NCBI GenBank assembly: GCA_938041615.1
Contig: CALISV010000165.1
Coordinates: 1-8,443 of the forward strand
DNA from: an uncultured Campylobacter sp.
GTDB lineage: Bacteria > Campylobacterota > Campylobacteria > Campylobacterales > Campylobacteraceae
Reading direction: 5' to 3'
DNA length: 8,443 nt
The notes below the pieces were generated by a model. The model was given only the letters and a program-made list of their open reading frames with translations, was not told the origin of the DNA and searched no databases. The position numbers were made by a program, and so were the translations under genes. Position 1 is the stretch's first letter. The number at the start of each line of letters is the position of its first letter. Positions 6,601 to 8,443 of the stretch are shown in pieces.

Positions 6601-6682
6601 CCGCCAAAAAAGGAAACTTTGAAAAAATGCAACACAAAATTTGATAGCTTAAATTTTGCAAAATTTATTTGAAAGCGTAGTG

Positions 6683-7252
6683 ATGAAAAACAAATTTGAC
6701 GCGCAAATCTGCGGCATTGATGAAGCGGGTCGCGGTGCGCTAGCGGGCCCCATGGCAGTAGCTGCATGCGTGCTAAAGCGCGAAATAGCGGGCCTAAACG
6801 ACTCAAAAAAACTAACGGCGAAGCGGCGCGAGGAGCTGTTTAAAGAGATAATAAAAAACTCGGAATTTCTCATCGTCTATTTTTCAAACAAAGAGATCGA
6901 CGAACTGGGCCTTAGCGAGTGCCTCAGACGCGCGCTGCGGCTATTTATGGCGCATTTTACGAACTGCGAGCTGCTCTACGACGGCAATACAAACTACGGC
7001 ACGGGCGTAAAAACCATGGTTGGAGCCGACGGTAAAGTAGCGCAAGTAAGCGCCGCAAGCATCCTAGCCAAAGTAAGCCGCGACGCGCTGATGAACGCGT
7101 GGGACGGCGTGCACGCTGGCTACGGATATGCCGCGCACAAGGGCTACGGCACGAAAGCACATCTGGACGCGATCGCGAGGCTTGGCGACTCTTCGCTGCA
7201 AAGGCGCAGCTTTCGCGTAAAAAGCTTTGAGCGCGGTCTATTTGACGAATGA
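6683..7252 (+). CDS. rnhB: Ribonuclease HII
   Basis: RNase HII cuts RNA in RNA/DNA hybrids and excises single ribonucleotides from DNA. From the ATG at 6683 the protein has 189 residues. It shows [13 protein letters not shown] (D13, E14), NDSKKL, LLYDGN (D100), [21 protein letters not shown] (D116 as the fourth catalytic acid) and the HKGYGTKAH signature, so the full DEDD active site is present. The start is uncertain. The ATG lacks a good ribosome-binding site. A TTG at 6656 in frame would add nine residues (MQNLFESVV), and as I recall C. jejuni RNase HII has a comparable N-terminal length. A well-placed ribosome-binding site at 6606-6616 instead faces a 17-codon reading frame from a TTG at 6619. 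The gene lies 109 nt after the secreted protein gene and may share its transcript. Confidence 0.96.
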   Translation: MKNKFDAQICGIDEAGRGALAGPMAVAACVLKREIAGLNDSKKLTAKRREELFKEIIKNSEFLIVYFSNKEIDELGLSECLRRALRLFMAHFTNCELLYDGNTNYGTGVKTMVGADGKVAQVSAASILAKVSRDALMNAWDGVHAGYGYAAHKGYGTKAHLDAIARLGDSSLQRRSFRVKSFERGLFDE

Positions 7253-7380
7253 TTTTTTGATATAAAACGAGTTTTTAATTTTTTAGGCGATAAGCAGTTT
7301 GTCCTAACCCCGTAAGAAATCGCAATTTACAATCATCTATCGTGCGTTCTATTTAAACTTGTTAATCAAATTTGAGTAAA
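7253..7380. other. Gap between convergent genes
   Basis: This 128-nt AT-rich stretch separates the 3' ends of rnhB and the minus-strand hypothetical gene. Short T-runs occur just after rnhB (TTTTTT near 7255 and 7280) but without a convincing GC stem. I see no tRNA, hairpin or reading frame of note. Confidence 0.5.
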
Positions 7381-7962
7381 TCAGCTACTCGCAAGCAGTT
7401 TTTCTAGCTTACGATTCTTAAAGAATTTGACGACGTCAAACGCGATCTTGGCAGCCAGAAGCGCCAAAAAAACGTGTCTAAATGCATAAAATTTGCCTAA
7501 ATATTTATGCTTTTTCATAAGTTTTAGAGCGAGCGATTTTATCGCTTCTATCGGTTTTTTGATTGCTTCGCCGATCATTTTGTCTTTTATCTCGTGGACG
7601 ACGAGAGCGGTGATGGTTTTTAGGTATTTTTTAGTTTTGGGCGCTGGTAAATTTTGCGTCTTTGTTTCGCCGTAAACGTCGCCGATCCAAGCTTCAAAAT
7701 TTTGCCGAGCATTTTTGCTTTTTAGGAGTTTTTCGCCGGCTTTGCTTATCTCGTAAATCCCGCGCGAAGTCTTTAAAACGATCCTTTTTTCTTGCGGCAA
7801 AGCTTGAATTTTAGGGCTATTTGCTATAACGCCTAAAAGTGCGTCCGTTTTGCTTTGACTCGCACCCGTTTTGCGCGATAAAAACTCCGCTATCTCCTTA
7901 CGACTCGCCTTTTTTCTCTCGTTTAAAAACTGTGCCAATAAAAATAATCCTTGATAATCCAT
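7381..7962 (-). CDS. Hypothetical basic protein, possible N-terminal winged helix and C-terminal membrane helix
   Basis: I do not recognise this 193-residue protein. Residues 1-80 look like a compact helical domain ending in a short hairpin (RIVLKTSRGIYEISKAGEKLL), the layout of a winged-helix fold in which the last part is the wing; this is inference from pattern only. A linker with AWIGDVYG and a Pro/Lys-rich segment (about 91-113) follows. Next come a basic amphipathic stretch and a hydrophobic helix at about 159-180 (FYAFRHVFLALLAAKIAFDVVKFF), flanked by lysines and suited to a single membrane anchor. The ATG at 7960-7962 has no strong ribosome-binding site, but two TATAAT boxes lie just upstream. 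It is transcribed alone, convergent with rnhB. A membrane-tethered DNA-binding role is possible but unproven. Confidence 0.75.
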   Translation of the reverse strand: MDYQGLFLLAQFLNERKKASRKEIAEFLSRKTGASQSKTDALLGVIANSPKIQALPQEKRIVLKTSRGIYEISKAGEKLLKSKNARQNFEAWIGDVYGETKTQNLPAPKTKKYLKTITALVVHEIKDKMIGEAIKKPIEAIKSLALKLMKKHKYLGKFYAFRHVFLALLAAKIAFDVVKFFKNRKLEKLLASS

Positions 7963-7978
7963 CGCAAAAACTCACACT

Positions 7979-8005
7979 ATTATATTAAAATGAGAATTAT
8001 ACTTA
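7979..8005 (-). promoter_or_regulatory. Tandem -10 boxes and Fur-like element
   Basis: Two exact TATAAT hexamers on the minus strand, at 7996-8001 and 7979-7984, lie 34 and 17 nt upstream of the ATG at 7962. The nearer one has TTTAAG (8002-8007) 17 nt upstream. The sequence 7991-8005 (TGAGAATTATACTTA) partly matches the Fur 7-1-7 consensus (about 10 of 14 positions) and overlaps the distal box. The promoter call is reasonable; the Fur site is speculative. Confidence 0.5.
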
Positions 8006-8128
8006 AAATATATCAAAATAAAATAAAAGCCAGTATCATTTTGATTTTACTGCGTCGTAATGTAAATTAAATTTGCCGAGTTAAAACAAATGGCTTGTGT
8101 CGTAAATTTGAAATTTATCCGCGCGAAG

Positions 8129-8205
8129 GCCGTAAAATTTGCAGCAATTTCTACGGCAAATTTCAAAGAAAGATAGTATTTTTAGCTTTAAATTTTGCCG
8201 TTTTT
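8129..8205 (+). promoter_or_regulatory. Two mutually exclusive hairpins, the second terminator-like
   Basis: Hairpin 1 pairs 8129-8139 with 8146-8157 (11 bp, one bulged C, loop TGCAGC). Hairpin 2 pairs ACGGCAAATTT (8153-8163) with 8190-8201 (8 bp, one bulged T, then 3 bp) and is followed by a plus-strand T-run to 8205. The ACGGC at 8153-8157 is used by both, so they cannot form together. This resembles an antiterminator/terminator pair, but no plus-strand gene follows. The structure may instead mark the 3' end of the minus-strand gene at 8236. Confidence 0.35.
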
Positions 8206-8216
8206 ACAAGTCAGGC

Positions 8217-8237
8217 AAATTTAAAGCTCTTAAATTT
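8217..8237. repeat. AT-rich inverted repeat at the 3' end of the truncated gene
   Basis: AAATTTAA (8217-8224) and TTAAATTT (8230-8237) are perfect reverse complements around a 5-nt loop, overlapping the stop codon of the minus-strand gene. It is GC-free and so a weak stem, and it could be simply two copies of the AAATTT word common here. Confidence 0.4.
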
Positions 8238-8443
8238 AACTAACAAAAAACTCCTGAGCAGCCTGCTTGCTCTCAAACGGCTTCACGCAAATCTCGCGTT
8301 CGCCGATCCTAGCGAGCACCGCCGTATCTTTATCTGCTCTGGTGTAGGCAAGCGCTAGCCGCACGGCAAACTCGAGGTCGGCTTCGTTAAATTTAGCGTC
8401 AATGAAACTCACCGCGCCCACGATATCGCTGTCAAATTTGATC
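8236..8443 (-). CDS. C-terminal fragment of an unidentified protein (cut by window edge)
   Basis: An open frame runs from the right edge to a TAA at 8236-8238. It gives 68 residues that begin IKFDSDIVGAVSFIDAKF and end KPFESKQAAQEFFVS. It stays open to the edge, so this is the C-terminus of a larger gene and the GTG at 8421 should not be taken as its start. The pattern of a helix DLEFAVRLALAYTRA followed by a strand TAVLARIG and a strand with KPF loosely resembles the NFACT-R/NFACT-R_2 RNA-binding domain. That domain caps some thiouridylase-like proteins in this phylum. This is a weak, pattern-level suggestion. The 273-nt gap to the next minus-strand gene argues against co-transcription. Confidence 0.6.
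   Translation of the reverse strand, partial: IKFDSDIVGAVSFIDAKFNEADLEFAVRLALAYTRADKDTAVLARIGEREICVKPFESKQAAQEFFVS

Noticed and set aside
4563..6620. Three copies of the 10-mer AAGGAAACTT (near 4563, 5504, 6611)
   Set aside because: One lies inside a coding region with a normal protein reading and the others are in ribosome-binding or palindromic contexts; chance in A-rich DNA is the simpler explanation.
6651..6666. Perfect 16-nt palindrome AAATTTTGCAAAATTT before rnhB
   Set aside because: It is built from the AAATTT word that is abundant throughout this half, has no GC stem, and does not align with any promoter element.
6957..7160. Minus-strand open frame within rnhB
   Set aside because: It is an arginine/serine-rich antisense shadow of a certain gene.
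8095..8358. Plus-strand open frame of 87 codons starting at TTG
   Set aside because: It crosses the alternative hairpins and runs antisense into the truncated gene; no ribosome-binding site or protein-like pattern is seen.
1..8443. tRNA, rRNA, CRISPR arrays, insertion sequences or toxin-antitoxin genes
   Set aside because: I looked for cloverleaf arms, spaced repeats, transposase motifs and small paired genes on both strands and found none that hold up.

Overview
The window is a stretch of chromosome from a Campylobacterota bacterium, most likely a Campylobacter of the moderate-GC concisus/curvus/rectus/showae type. The evidence is the S10-operon protein sequences (for example a short 192-residue L3 and an S10 starting [14 protein letters not shown]), the very frequent AAATTT words in the non-ribosomal half, Campylobacter-like -10 boxes without strong -35 boxes, and an 11-nt poly-G tract of the kind this genus uses for phase variation. 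The species assignment is inference.

Positions 1-3613 (minus strand) hold the start of the S10 ribosomal-protein operon in canonical order: rpsJ, rplC, rplD, rplW, rplB, rpsS, rplV, rpsC. The genes are nearly fused (gaps of 1-14 nt, one 4-nt overlap) and rpsC runs off the left edge. The operon has an excellent sigma70 promoter (TTGACA, 17 nt, TAAAAT) and a leader of about 60 nt.

Positions 3740-4570 form a small, visibly AT-richer island holding one minus-strand gene for a secreted, cysteine-paired Sel1-repeat (Hcp-like) protein. An 11-G tract directly abuts its probable -10 box, so the promoter is likely phase-variable. The island is flanked by two near-identical copies of a 24-25 nt palindromic element. 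A terminator-like hairpin downstream of the gene has its T-run on the opposite strand.

Positions 4605-7252 (plus strand) carry an AAA_14/DUF4143-like ATPase with a degenerate nuclease-like tail, a secreted protein of unknown function with a DUF3298-like end (10 nt downstream), and rnhB (RNase HII) after a 109-nt gap.

Positions 7381-8443 (minus strand) hold a conserved-looking hypothetical protein (possible N-terminal winged helix, C-terminal membrane helix) and the C-terminal part of another gene cut by the right edge. The 273-nt gap between them contains tandem TATAAT boxes and two mutually exclusive hairpins sharing one arm, the second followed by a T-run on the plus strand.

I found no tRNA, rRNA, CRISPR array, insertion sequence or clear multi-gene novel system. 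The points most worth following are the poly-G promoter of the Sel1 gene, the repeated palindrome around it, and the alternative hairpins near 8129-8205.
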